Source: Campylorhamphus procurvoides (lineage: Eukaryota > Chordata > Aves > Passeriformes > Dendrocolaptidae). Taken from it: a stretch of 64,000 bases of DNA. This document shows, one piece after another, positions 38,301 to 51,020 of this stretch; position 1 is the first letter of the stretch; every line of letters begins with the position of its first letter. Position numbers and translations under genes: made by a program. The DNA lies in assembly GCA_013396655.1 (NCBI GenBank), contig WBMV01001018.1:737945-801944 (forward strand), written 5' to 3'. A model generated the notes under the pieces. The model searched no databases. It was not told the DNA's origin and saw only the letters and a program-made list of their open reading frames with translations.

Positions 38301-40633
38301 TTTCTTCAAAACAAAGCAAAACAAAACAAAGAAACTTCAAAAGTACGTATGGACCATATTTAGTGAGAGCATAGCTGAAGGCATCCATCCACACTGTATC
38401 CAGTTATTAAATGGCCTTTAAAAATCTTTCCAGCTTAATCTCACTGAGTTCTTTTCGTGTCACCAGCCAGTTGCTTTTTTTCATGTTTATTTTCACATCA
38501 GAATAGCAGCACCCAATGGGACATCGGTGACATGAGATGACAAACTGGAAGTTGGCCAGGAATTGCAGCGAGGTCTGACCTGCTCATCTTCAGGTCTGCC
38601 CAAAGGCTGAGGGTGTGCTGTTGCTGTTAGCATTTGGGAGGCTTGATGGGCTGTGGATTTGGGGATGGCAGTAAACAGACCTGTCTCCAGTTCTGCCACC
38701 TCAGAAATGTGTTCATGGCCGTCCCAGTGACAGACAGGTTCATTGCTGTAAGACTTGAACATCTCCAGTTGCTTTTGAGGAGTAATAAAGGCCAGTGGCA
38801 AAGCTCAAGGCCAGTGAATGATCTGCTTCCCTGGTTCCCATGGATCTGCAGTGTTCAGTGTCACTGGCATGTCCCCCTTCCTGAGCTTTGTCCAGGGCTG
38901 TAAAACGACTTGGTAGTGTTTCATAGTGGTGACTTCCGTTTGACTGGGGTTGAACGATGGAATTGGACATCTTAAAAATGACACTGTGAACAATGACCTG
39001 CAGGTTGCCATGCCAGACCACTCCAGTATTGCCAGATCCAGCCCCCTAATGAGTCCTGAGAGTGGGTATGGCACACGAATACAGGGTTTGTGCTGGTAGG
39101 GCCCCCTCTCATGGCTTGTATTCTTGCTCTACTGTCTCCTTCATGCCTGACAGCTCCCAAAAGCAGACATACTAGATATTCCGTGTTTGAAACACGCCAA
39201 AACAATTGAGTGATTTTTGCAAACACGTATTATACTTCTAATATGAAGAGTTTTATCAAGAGCAATTAGCTTATACTGTAGGGAGAGTGGACAAGTGGGA
39301 GAAATAACCTGATGGAGCATTAACACCTGGGGGAGTTGACAACTTAGACCATACCTATCCCCACCAGAATCATCCTCAAAACTGTGCTCTCAGAAACCCC
39401 TGCCACATCACAAAACTGATAAGAGAAGGATGGTTCTGATTTGCATTTTCCATCTGAATTTTGACCTTTGTGGTTTGCTTGGCTTGTGTTTTTAAGTGTT
39501 TCTCTGGAGCCACTCGAGTGTAGAGAAATGTAAGGATTTTTGAGTTTCTTCCAAGACAGGTGGAGCTGCCAGAACACTGCCAGCCCGCCAGTGCCTCCCA
39601 CGTTATCCTTTTTCCCACACTATCCACATGGCCTGGTTGCTTATGGGATGGTATGTGCTGTGTATAGGCACAGAAAATATGTATAACCCTGAAACCCTGC
39701 AGATGTGCTCTTCTGATAGAGCTGCACAGGGGCCTTTGGGACTGCAGCTTTTGAGGGTTTCCATGTTGAGACTACCTGACCTTTGCTTTTCCTGCAAGGC
39801 TTTGGGAGGTGTGGGGTGAGTTTCTGTTGGATCCTGGGAAGGCAGAGATTTCTGTGGTCTTTGGCTGGATCTCAAATCCTGGGGTACTGAAGTGTGACCT
39901 AATAATTTAGGACTCAGAGAAGGATTGTATTTAAATAAACTATCTGGGTTTGAACATTCTACGACTATTAATTAATAAAATTTATACAAATCCTGGGAGG
40001 TTCATGGCATGTTACACACCATACCTAGAAACAGCTGAGCTGAGCTTACATGTGATGGATTTTCTTTTTCTGAAAAGACATCATCTCCTGTGAGCACAAT
40101 AGAGCTAGTACTTCTCTTATAAATAGTGAATGTTTTATAATTACATGCAGTCCTAAAGCTGGTTCCTATTATGGAGAGTCACAGAGGTTTGGAGGGGAGG
40201 CTTTGTGGGTTGTTTTTCTTTTCCAGAATGATGTCCAATCGGCTTCTTTGGCAGAGTATTAACTATGGCTAAAATATGTGTCCGTGTGAAAATGTTCCGG
40301 TCTAATGAGCAACTTCACTTTTGTGTCACTCTCTTGCTTTGAAATAAGAGGTTCTGGGTCAGGGACTGCCCATTTGATCCCTCGTCTGTCTCCAAGCGGA
40401 GTTTACATGTCAGTACTTTTAATACCAGCCTTTCAAATCCGTGTGATAGAAACACTGCGGTCACTGCAGGTCAAAGGAGCCCAGTCTAATGAAGTCTCAA
40501 CAAGTTACTCTGTCACCTCCTTCTGAACTACTGAGCTGTCTCCACTTAGGGAGATTGGCCATCCCTGGATACCATGGGTGTTCAGCACTGTCCAAGCTGT
40601 GTTACAGCTCTATTGCTCTTCCTTTTGCCTCAG

Positions 40634-40727
40634 GTGAACTGTGTGATGAGGTGATTAACCACTGCGTTCCCGACCTGAATCCCTGCCAACACGAGTCCAA
40701 ATGTCTTCCCCTGGACAAAGGAACCAG
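40634..40727 (+). CDS. SLIT3: SLIT3 coding exon: most of EGF-like domain 4
   Basis: This 94-nt exon (phase 1 in, 2 out) completes the glycine of YTG and closes EGF 3 with ELC. It continues [14 protein letters not shown] and [20 protein letters not shown] and the spacing CxxDLNPC fit SLIT3 (human HCVPELNLC as I recall). The position that would take O-fucose in EGF 4 is lysine (CQHESKC), so this domain lacks the site seen in EGF 1-3. The last two bases plus the next exon's G give arginine (AGG), so the sequence reads GTRCEC where I recall GFSCEC in human. The acceptor is gcctcag and the donor CCAG|gtaaga is strong. Confidence 0.95.
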
Positions 40728-43700
40728 GTAAGAATGTGTTGGTCTCTACACCTGGGCAAACCCATCCATTGGGTTTGACTGGGGTTGAACTGGCAATGAG
40801 TTTGGGGCAAAAATCACCAAAATTAACACAAATAATGCAAGACTATATATAGTTCAGACCATGTCGCATTTTAACTTTAGTGCATCCATGCGTACTTTTT
40901 TAGCTTTCTGTGGTTTACTTGAAAATAATGGATGTACCCTCAGAGCAGAGAAATTTTTGTGGAAGAGAGTATGGCAAAAGGAGAACTTATGGAACAGTCA
41001 CTGCAAAGTATCTTAAGCTGCATCAGAAACCAAGGACAGTTTCCTTGTGTGTTCCTTAGAGCCTTTATAAATTCAAGCAGCATAACAGGAGCCGTAACAG
41101 ATCCAGAGGTGAATGGCTTTCACTCAGAACCCACATTTTCCTTGGCTCATCTGGGATTTGGTGGAGTCTGTGCTTGCATTTGCCTGTTGGGAATGACATT
41201 GACTGTTTCACAGGGGCAAAATAAAGCCTCGTGTTTTAAATGGCAGGAAAACATCTGGAGGGTAGGGGAGTTTTAGAGGGGTGCATCGTAGTAGTGTTCA
41301 TCACTTGTGCAGAGAGGGAATTTCAGAGCAATTCAGCAAAGAGACAGCCAATTGAAAAGTCAGCCTCTGTGGAAAGCTTGTCAGGAAAAGATCTTTGGAT
41401 CAAAGTAAGAAAAGGAGACAAATCCATGAGAGTTTAGTGCAGTGTGACCTGCATTCTGCACCTTCCCCCAAAGTTGTTTTCACAGCCAAAGCTCAGTCCT
41501 GGGTTCCCAGTTCTCCCAGTGTGTCTCAGGAGAGGGATGCAGCGCTCTTTGGTCTTCTTGGTAACTTGCACTTGGGCTCACATTGTGTGCTGTAAAGCAA
41601 CCAGCATGTCAGAATGGTGTAAAGTGATACCCAGGACATTTAGGGAGAAGTAAAGAAATTAACCAAAATTCTAGAGGTGGTGGCTATCTGAAGGGCAGCT
41701 GAATCTGTGCTAGACAGTCAGGCCTTTCTTTTGAGTGAAAAGCCTCCTGACAGAAATGTTTCCAAATCTTGATGAAGATGAAGCTATTAAATGATTAGGA
41801 TTGGTTCCTGCAATGGTGTACAGGGAGTGGATAAGGAGGTGTGTGCTGGTACATAAATAGTCCCTGGTGTTCTTTCAGGCTTTCATTCCTAGTTAATCCA
41901 TCATTTGGTTAATTCAGTAGCTGCATCATATAATGATGTGAAGGCTTGTAACTCAAATTGCCTTCTGTTGCTAAATGGAGGAAGGGGTGGAGACAGCTAT
42001 GGCCCTGAATGGTTTTACCCTTGCTGTAAGCATTTTCATACCTGCCACCCAATTAATTTGAATAAATAGGACACTTTTTCTCACATGCTTGCTAGAAAAG
42101 TGTTTTTCACAGTGGGGCCATTGACCCTTGAGGGAACTCTAAATAACTACCTACAAATATTTTTCTACTACTGTTTGTCATGTTATTCTTCCCACTATTC
42201 ATAGAATGCTGCAGAAAAATCCACGATGTCTTTACTCCTCCCCTCCCATCTTTGCTTTCTAGCAGCCAGACTTGAGAGGTGAAGGGGCCTGCCCAGACTT
42301 AATGTTTCTTTCATATTTATGTGGCACCAAACTGCTGAGAAACAGGCTGAGCCCCCAGCAGTTTTGCAGTGAGGTGTGGTTGCTGCTGGGGCTCAGTGAA
42401 ACCAGCAGCCCCTGGTCCTGTGCCATAGCTGATCCCTTGGGCAGCCTGATCTCCTGCCCTGGGATGCTGTGTACATTTAGCATGGCATGGTGCAGGATAA
42501 TGCTGCAGGCAGGGGCAGTCAGGGCCATGTACCAGTTCTCTGTCTGATTCCAGAGGCAGGGAATATCAATGGCAGGATTTGGGTTTGTTCCTGAGCTCTT
42601 GGTGCCCTGGGCATGTAAGTGGAACACACCAGTGAGGGATATCATAGCAGCAAAAAAAACCCAGTCTGTCTGTCCTGCCCTCAGCTCTAGTCAATCTGCA
42701 ACTCTGCAGAGGGAAGAAAAGATGATAAAACCAGGAAAAAAGTAAGAAGCCAAGTTATTTATTGATCTGGGCAGGGAAATTCCATTCTGGCCCTGCAATA
42801 GAAGCCATGATTCACAGCTTTAGTACCACAGACACTGAGTGCATGCAGATGCAAATGCCCTTCGACAGGCCAACATTTCAAATACCACTGGACATGTCTT
42901 TAGGCTCTCTTTGATACTGGGAACGTTGCCATCACTAGAAAGCTGTATCAGAAAACAAGATTGCAACTGTAGTGGTGTCAGATGGTCACTGGGAATTGAG
43001 ATAACTGATCTGATCCCATAAATCACTCTCCTACCAGCATTTGAACATGAAGGCTTCTTTGTCACCTTCTTTACTGCATCAGACTTTTACTGATTGATGC
43101 CTAGTCCCTTGCTGGCACTGTGTGGGATAAGGATGGAGCCACCATGCCATCATTCCCTGGTGGGGGAGACCTTGGGTTTCTAGGAGGAGTCTGGGTGAGG
43201 AACTCTTGGGGATGAATTTCTCACCTGCTGTACTCCAGGCAGGCATTTTTTGGTAGCTTCAGCCTAGATGAGACGTACCAAGAGCTCAGAGAAGACTGAT
43301 CCAAAAGGAATTCCATCTTTCTAAAGGGAAAGCCAAGCTTGGAAGCAAACTGGACTATTTCAGTGTGTCTTTGGCTGCACAGAGCTCTTTGCTTTCTGAG
43401 CTAAAATTGCAGGTGGCTTTTCTCCCTTCCAGCCTCCACATCTTTATTGTGCTGTTACTATAGAAGAAGAGTCGCTTTCTGTATGCCAGAAAACAAAACA
43501 AAACAAAAACCAACCAAAAAATACCATTTAACACAATGAAATTACTTCCAAAAAATAACTTCAGAAAAGGAGCATGTTTTTCCATTCACTGTATTGATGT
43601 TGGAGCATGGCATAAATATACTTTATTATTCTAAAGCTTGGAATTATTACCTGACAGCTTAAAATGCTGATTTAATGCAGCCCTGCAGAGAAAAGTGGTG

Positions 43701-45601
43701 GTTCTGTCATTACTGAGATAGCCAATACACATCATAAAATTGATGCATGGCAGCCCTGAATAAGGAACTGCACATCGTTCATTATTACATCACTTTATAT
43801 TAGGACTGCAGGGATCAATAAAAAGCAACAGGATTAAATGCTGCCAAGTCTCCCCACCAAGTCTTTTGATTGACATTATTTCCTTGCAGGTGTGACTGCA
43901 ATGCTGCCAGAAAATGCTGCCCACTTCTCAGGGTTTGGGAAAAAACCACTTTTTGCTCTGTTTTTTCCCCTCCATTATGTTAATCACAGCATTCCCTGAG
44001 CCACCAAGGTGTAAAAAAACCAATTCAGACATGGAGAGCTGGGACATGAACCCTCCTGTGGCTGTGCCTCTCCTGCAGGGAGGGTGGAGACAAAGAAGTG
44101 TGTGGATCTCCCCAACCTCATCCAGCCCGACAGCCACAGAGCAGCAGGCTTTGCTCTCCTGTTTGAGCCAGTCACGAGGCAGATTTTGAAGTGGAGACTG
44201 AAGGTCACAATCTCAGTGCCTGAGCTTGGTGGCTGCTGTGGCCCTGGCACTGTGGCAGCTGCTCCCTGGCCATTGGCACACACAGGACACGCTGCTGTGC
44301 CACCCAACTCCCTGCCCTGCCCTGGGGAGCTGGAGCCACACACTGTCCCTTGGAACCAAAGTCAGCACAGTCACTGCTGCCTGCACAGTGGAAATACTTT
44401 TCCTCATCACTCCCATGCACCCAATTCCTCTGAAGAACTTTTGCACAAGGTGTTTCCTCCTCACTTACCCCAGCAGGCTGCTGGCAGGGAGGAGGAGGCC
44501 AGATGAATAGGCTGATGGAGCAGCAGTTTCTCTCTTGTTGCTGTCTCCCTCAGCTTTATAATGTCTCTCCTTTCCAGCTCTTGGTGGTAGGCATGCTGGG
44601 TGCAAACACGGGGCTCTAGCAAGAGCACAGACCTCTCTTTTATTGCTGAAGTGAACTGTAGCTCTTCCCTTGTTTTGGTTGAAAGGGTATGCCTTTTGTT
44701 TTCCAGATGTGCAACAACATCCAGCTGGGAGGAGTAAAACGTGTTTTATGGACTAAAGAGTGTTCTTGACTAAACATTGTCTACAGTATAGATTCAAATA
44801 AAAGGCTACTCAGAAATCCCAAAAGATCTGATCCAAGTCAGAGACCTTGGGATGCATTTTCTATTGTCAGGTTATAAACTTCTGCAAGACTTATAAATAG
44901 AAATGCTGATGCAGCCTTTGTACAGCAAACTTGAGAACTGTATAAAATAAACCCAAAAGCCAATGTCTGCAGGCTTGGATACATCTCAGTGTGGTGCTCC
45001 TATGAACGGAGTCACCCCACAGCAGCAGGTACAGGCTTTGCCCAGGTGTCACCACGGGAAGGGACAGGCTGCAAAGGCAACTTTCCATACTTGCAGTGGC
45101 ATTTTGCCTTGCAAATGAATGGCAAACAGGTGGTGGTCTCAAAAACGATGGCATTTTTTCTTTAAATTTGCTGAATTTTATGGCCTCTTTGCAGATTGCT
45201 TCCATTTGGAAGGTGGGACCTTTCTGTGCTTCCTGCCAACCTCAGATACTCGGCGCTGCCAAAATCATAGCCTGGGGCATCAGAGCCACTGCCCTTGCAG
45301 AATATTGTACACAAAAACTGTAAGGTTAGGGAAGATGTCATCTTCAGCATAATTGGGAGACAACTGTGCCATCACCCTTCCCCACAGACTTGGCTGAGGA
45401 AAAGCTGTAGCACGGTGTTACTTTGCTCAATTTGAATTTCAGCAGATTGCAGACCCTCAAGGGCAGCCAGCCAGGATGGGACCTGGGCATCCCTTGGTGC
45501 TGCCAGGAATAATTGCCCCCACCTCTCCCCCTCACATCAGATTGGTGCTATTGCTGTGAACATGGAAACAAGCCCTTAACAGTGCTCTCCTTGCCTTTCA
45601 G
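40728..45601 (+). other. SLIT3: SLIT3 intron, 4,874 bp
   Basis: G+C-richer patches at about 42260-42640 and 43980-44510 have open frames on both strands but no recognisable protein. An A-rich run (aaacaaaacaaaac) lies at 43489-43520. No transposon family was identified. The acceptor ttgcctttcag ends at 45601 and has a good pyrimidine tract. Confidence 0.8.
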
Positions 45602-45739
45602 GTGCGAGTGCCTGCCGGGTTACAGCGGCAAGCACTGTGAGATCGATGATGACGACTGTGTGGGCCACAAGTGCCGCCACGGAGCCGTGTGTGTGGATGC
45701 TGTCAATGGCTACACCTGTGTCTGCCCGCAGGGCTTCAG
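45602..45739 (+). CDS. SLIT3: SLIT3 coding exon: end of EGF 4 and most of EGF-like domain 5
   Basis: This 138-nt exon (phase 2 in and out, so symmetric) gives [13 protein letters not shown], closing EGF 4, then [18 protein letters not shown] and [18 protein letters not shown] 5 begins with four aspartates before its first cysteine and has [10 protein letters not shown], which together mark a calcium-binding EGF with a beta-hydroxylation consensus. There is no O-fucose site (CRHGAVC). The residues match SLIT3 (human VAHKCRHGAQCVD) rather than SLIT2. The donor TTCAG|gtagga is imperfect. Skipping this exon would keep the frame but fuse the front of EGF 4 to the last residues of EGF 5. Confidence 0.96.
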
Positions 45740-48700
45740 GTAGGACAGAGGCAGGGACACCTCTAGGGACGTGTTCTCCTCCCCAGAACCTCTGGTGGAG
45801 CGTGGGGCGCTTTCTTTCAGTGCTTTCATGCTTAGAGCTCTCCAGCCTCTGATCGTTCCCATGGGAATGGGGGCTTCGAGCCCTGTGCCTGAAGGAGGGC
45901 TTAAGGAGTGAAGTGGGTACAGGGGGCTGGCAGTCCTGGCTTGGAAAGCAGCAATTTGCCTTTGGAGCAGTGCTGTGTCAGTCTGCCTGCCTGCCCCAGC
46001 CTTCCCTGTGAACACACTTAGCAATAAATGACATGGGGATAAACCCAGCATGTGCAGAGCGAGCAAAGAATAATAAAATCACACGTATGAACCCTCAGAC
46101 CTGCAGCAAGAAAACACAAGTCTGAAGAGTTTGTGCCAGTGTCCCTGGGTGGGTGAGCTCAGTGTGGTTTGGGCTGTAAATTTCCAGCCTCTCGTTCTGA
46201 CAGCTGCCAATATATCTGACCCCTGGAAATCTCTGTCTGTCAAAGATAAGTGTGCTCCTCCAAATGGATTCACTAATCATTGCCTGAGGCTGGATACTGG
46301 CTTCCTTCCAGCTAAACCTTGTCTGTGTTTGAAATACACACATGAGACAAAGAAGGAGTACCTGAAAAGATCAGTCTTGACAAAGCAGAAATTGCATGAA
46401 CACTTATAAATCATTTTCTCTGCTTTGTATCTGCAACTGTTTTCATTCTTCTTGCTTTCATCCATGCTGGTTGGGGTTTTTTTCCCCTCTCAACACACAT
46501 TTTTGTTGCAAAGCAGCCAGCCTTCCCTGAGTAGGCATTGATATATAGCATGATGTCAGCCCATGGTTTCACAGAATCAGACTTATTATTTACAGGGTAT
46601 CAGATATCCTCCGAATTTCAAATTCATACCCTTTTCTCCTTGTTTTACTCTCTGCTTCAGTCCATTTGATGGCCTTTGGGATCTTGTAGATTGGTGACTG
46701 GTAGGGCTAACATGTGACTGTCCCACAGTGGGATTGTAAATCCTCAATGTTATCTAATTGTTAGAGTTGAGAAATGGGATTGCAAAGACCTGTCTGGAGT
46801 CAAGGGTAACTTGAGCCTGTCATCAGATGGAAGTGACTGGGAGGCTTCTGCTGCAGGTCCCCTGATTTTTAAGGCCTGTCAGTACTAAGCAGTGATGAAT
46901 GTGAGGATTTTTTTCTGGGAAAGCAGAATCAGAGTGTTTGGCAGAGATGTTTTGAGTTGTGACACAGCTGGGTGGAGCAGCAGGGGCAGTGGGACACTGC
47001 TCTGGGTCCCTTCCCATACACCAAACAGTGCTACTGGCAATTTAGGCAGTGCCCCAGCTTGACTGGTCTCACCCCAGGGGCTTCAAGAGCACAACTGGAA
47101 CAGCCCAGCTGTGCTCAGATGAGGGGTTTTATTTCACTAGAAGTCTTCCAAGCAGAAGAAACATCTTTCTACACAAAGCTCCAAAATTCAACCACCAGCT
47201 TAGAAAGCACTTCATAGCCCAAGGCAGCCGTGGGCAAGCAAACTGATCCTGATGCCTGTCAACAGCACAGCCAGAATTAGCTTGAGTTCTCCTGTTTGCT
47301 TTCTTTTTTTTTTCCCACTAGTCCATGCCACCTCCCTAAATTTCCTGTGCAAGATGCAGGGGAAACAAGGGTCTTTCATGAGAAAAACATCACGGTGAGC
47401 ACTACCATGTTCACTCTGCCAAGGCAGAGAGCAAGCTGGAGCCTGTGTGTTCTCCATGCAGAATAGTCCCTGATCCTGTTGGATTTCAAGATTAAAATTC
47501 TGCTAACAAAATTCAATCTCATTATTCTTCCCATGACTCCAGCCTTTTGTAGTTTAAAGGCCTGCTGCTCTGAAGGGGGTTCTGAGGTTTGGGTTTTTTC
47601 CCTGTTAAGATTACAATTGCAAATATGGTGACTGACAGAGTTCAGCCTTCTGATGTTCAGGGTTACAGACTCCCCCTTCCTCAGAGCTGCCTCAGGCAGG
47701 GGGATGTGTGGCAAGGAGATAACTTTGCAAGTGTTTGAAGGCTGCAAGTGTTGATGAAAAGGAGAGAACATAAGGGGTGGTCTGACAGGCAACTGGAAGA
47801 CCTAAGATGATGATTAATAAAGTTTTTTGGCCAAGTATCAGGAATCCTTTCCCAGCAGTGAGTTTGCAGAGTGCCCTCCCAATTACCCAGACTTTATGCT
47901 CTTGTAATAAATGCACTGACCTGTAACAATTTTAAGGTTGTCACTACACTGTATGTCAAAGCTAGTTGGAGCTACACATTAATAAGGATGTTAAAACTTA
48001 CATCCTCACAGGACTGAACAAATGGTGCTTGGGTGATCCTTAACAATGTAGGTATGGCCTCACACACACCCTCTGATGACAGCCCCAAAAAGCAACAGTG
48101 CCAACATGCACACACATGCTCTCCCATCCTACCATTTCCAACCCACTGGTCAGATGTAGTTGTGCTCCTCACAGCACCTTTCCTTAGCACTCAGCAACCT
48201 CTTGCAACTTCACAATACACTTTCATCCTGAAAAGTTTCCAGTGTTTTCTTTCCAAAATGCCATTCGTTTACCCCCTGCAGATGCAAACATTTTAGAGAA
48301 TCTCTGAGCCCTGCTGGATAAAGCCCAGGTTCTCAAAGTTTCCCTCCAGCAATCAGCCTCGCAGTGGTGTTGCCTGATAAATGCTGCTCTGGTGGAGGAG
48401 CACACATTAAGCTGCAGAGCCTGATGGCAGCACTGCTCCTCCACAGAGTTCTCCACTGGGACAGGTTGCTGCAAGAAACTCAGCAGTGATTATTTAAATA
48501 AAGGAGATGGTAGCAGGCAGAATGGACCTGGCCAAGCCATGCCAAGTCAGGCTGTGCTCCACATCCCGCTGCTGGGGAAATAAGTCATATGAATCATTTC
48601 TAAGTATGTACTTTTAAAAATATTTCAAAACTGAAAAAGAAAAGGGCTTGACAGGCACTGTTGCTAATGTAATTTCTAGGTGCCAGTATCAAGACAGCTG

Positions 48701-49629
48701 CACTGGTAAAGCCACTGCCCAAAGGGGTTTAAAAGCAAGGAAGGGTGTGCAGGAGCCATACCAGGAGCTCCAGGGACTCTTTCAGAGCAGCACCAAGCAG
48801 AGACACACTGGCTTCTTCCAACATTTGCTTTCTTTTAGGGGAGGCTGTTGCGGGTCACATGGATTTTTTTATTATTATTATTTTTAACTTCCATGAAATT
48901 AGAATTACATACACTGGATTTTTTCCTTCTGTTTTCTACTTGCTGCTGAAGACAAAACAAAACAATGGGCATTAGGTAGAACCAAGCTCAGGGGCTGGGT
49001 TAGCAGCTCTGTTCTGCTGGTCACCTCTGGGAAGCAATTACAGCAGAGCCCAGGCTGGGGTGACAGTCACCCTTGGGGTTGATCCTTTGCTGGATCTCCT
49101 GACGTGTTTGCCAGCCACAGATCCTGCCCTGGACAGGGAGATCACACAGCTAATGAAACCAGGCTGTTAACAGCAATGTGCTCTGGTCAGACAGTCCCTG
49201 CTGTGCCTGGCTGGCAGTGGGGACAGGGCACTGCTGTGTCCCCAGCTCACCAGCTCAGGTGTGTCCAACTGCTGTGCTGATAGGAAACTGCCACAGTAAC
49301 TACATTAAACTGGCAAACATTGCTTTCTGCCTATGTCTTCTCATGAGATCACGCTTTTTTTTTTCTTTTTTAATATTCCTTTGTTTTCTTGAAAAGAGGA
49401 ACCCAAGTCATGAGTGCTGCTGTGCCCCCAAGGTGCTGTGCTCACCCTGCAGGAAGGGGGGCCTGTGGGGGTCTGCAGCCAAGGATGTCTGTCCAGAAGG
49501 GAAAGTCTGTCTGTAACTAATTCATAGTTTAGATGAGTCCACAAAGAAAAATCCCCAAGAACAAATTTACTTTGAGAAACACATCAGACTGAGCAAAGAC
49601 AAGCATTTTGCAGTGTCTCTGTCTGGGTG

Positions 49630-49840
49630 CTGGTGCCCACCAAAGGTCAGAGAAAATATAATGAAAGGCTGTGGAGTGAGGTAAGGGCAGGGAGAGATCA
49701 CTCACCAGTTACCATCATGGGCAAGACTGACCTGATTTGGGAAAACTGACCTTACTGACAATTAAATCAGAGTAGGGTAATCAGAAATGAAAACTAAATA
49801 TTAAAACACCTTCCTCCCAAAGCCCCCTGTCCCTTAGAGC
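49630..49840 (-). mobile_element. Avian endogenous-retrovirus LTR fragment (3' part), antisense
   Basis: Read on the - strand it runs gggaggaaggtgttttaata, ctgattaccctactctgat, ggtaactggtgagtgatctc, tctccctgcccttacc, cctttcattatattttctct and ctttggtgggcacc. This matches the 3' half of the same LTR family whose 5' and middle part lies at 34577-35300. It is a truncated, diverged copy with no viral gene. The borders are approximate. A perfect 49-bp tandem duplication begins about 65 bp beyond its far edge. Confidence 0.7.
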
Positions 49841-49905
49841 AGTGAGGTGGGGCTGGAATTAGCAGGGGAGGTGGCTATAGAACATAATTTGTCCTTGTGG
49901 TGAAT

Positions 49906-50003
49906 AAAGGAAGTTTAGGACAATGCAGTGTGAAAACTGTTGAAATGCATTTTAAAAGGAAGTTTAGGACAATGCAGTGAGAAAACTGTTGAAATGCATT
50001 TTA
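49906..50003. repeat. Tandem duplication, 2 x 49 bp
   Basis: Copies at 49906-49954 and 49955-50003, starting aaaggaagtttaggacaatg, differ at a single position (cagtgtg against cagtgag). No third copy follows. It is a local, fairly recent duplication. Confidence 0.95.
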
Positions 50004-50680
50004 TCCTGAAAGTACCAAGAGGTGGTTCTGGCTGAGAAGGAAACTCCTGTGTGTTTGTGTGTGTGAGCAGCTCCATTGCCTCTGATGCAGTTCAGGATTT
50101 AGCCCATCTGTATTTTGTTGTGTATTTCTCTCTCTCTCTCGTGTTTCCCAGAGGCAAACAGAGAGTGGGGTGTGTTAGAGAACAGGGACAGGGAGAGGGT
50201 TTGTGCTCTCACTCTGCACAGCACTAAAGACAGAGCCACGGTGCTCTGTGCAAAATTTAACAGGAGAAAACATAAAAGGAAAGCAATCCCCTCCATTCCC
50301 TGCTGTTACAGAGGCAGCAGGGTCTGGTTGCTGTGGCTGAGCAAGCTTGGTCTGGAGTATGTTGTGGTTGGTTTATTTGCTGTTCTTGCAGGGTGACAGC
50401 TCGGGTTTCCATTCTGATTGTATCTAGGAACATTGCCTAGAAGTTCCCTGAGCTTCCATGTCTCACCTGCCTTGCTGAAAAGGAGTGAGGGTTTTGGCAG
50501 TTTTGTGCTTTGTTCTTATGAGTGCTCCACAAAGTGTTCCTGGTAGGACAAGTGGGATTCCAGGGCTGGGCTGATGGGTTATTCACTGCATAAATGGGTC
50601 TGCCACAATCCTCTCCTGGAAAGCCCTCTGCCCCATGCTGGTGAATGCTATGTAGCACAGAGGGATGGCCCTCACCACAG

Positions 50681-51020
50681 CCATCCATCCCCATGGTGTT
50701 CCCTGCAGGAATACCCCACAGCTATCCATCCCCATGGTGTTCCTGTAGGAATACCCCACAGCCAGCCATCCCCATGGTGTTCCCTGCAGCTATCTCCATG
50801 GAATACCCTGCAGCTATCCATCCCCATGGTGTTTCCTTCAGGAATACCCCACAGCCAGCCATCCCCATGGTGTTCCCTGCAGCTTTCTCCATGGAATGCC
50901 CCACAACCATCCATCCCCATGGTGTTCCCTGAAGNNNNNNNNNNNNNNNNNNNNNNNNNNNNNNATCCCCACAGCATTCCCCAAACCTACCCAGCCCCAT
51001 GGTGTTCCCTGCAGCATGCT
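50681..51020. repeat. Minisatellite with higher-order structure, interrupted by a gap
   Basis: Units contain the core atccccatggtgttccctgc. A basic unit of about 41 bp (50681-50721) is followed by two copies of a compound unit: 50722-50813 (92 bp) and 50814-50906 (93 bp). Each joins a 40-41-bp unit to a 28-bp and a 24-bp partial unit. The array enters the N gap at 50935 and degenerate units follow to about 51020. Open frames through the array on both strands arise from the repeat and are not genes. Confidence 0.95.
50935..50964. other. Assembly gap (30 N)
   Basis: Thirty N characters inside the minisatellite. The true length is unknown and the array may be longer than shown. Confidence 0.99.

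Larger units (their letters stand above)
28843..40633 (+). other. SLIT3: SLIT3 intron, 11,791 bp
   Basis: It contains a possible LTR with a perfect 10-bp-arm palindrome (30258-30730) and an avian LTR fragment (34577-35300). Low-complexity A-rich and T-rich runs occur near 33125, 37110 and 38310. The remainder is ordinary intron with no recognised coding or RNA sequence. The acceptor is ttttgcctcag, ending at 40633. Confidence 0.8.

Noticed and set aside
38938..40795. Shared short string tttgactggggttgaac at about 38938 and 40772
   Set aside because: The similarity stops after about 17 bases on both sides, so it is not a supportable repeat family.
42259..44510. Long open frames on both strands at 42259-42645 and 43984-44506
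   Set aside because: No family resemblance; frames overlap on both strands as expected for G+C-rich non-coding DNA.
46565..46620. tttcacagaatcaga resembling the start of an antisense CR1 end
   Set aside because: The match is only about 13 bases and the following sequence is not CR1.
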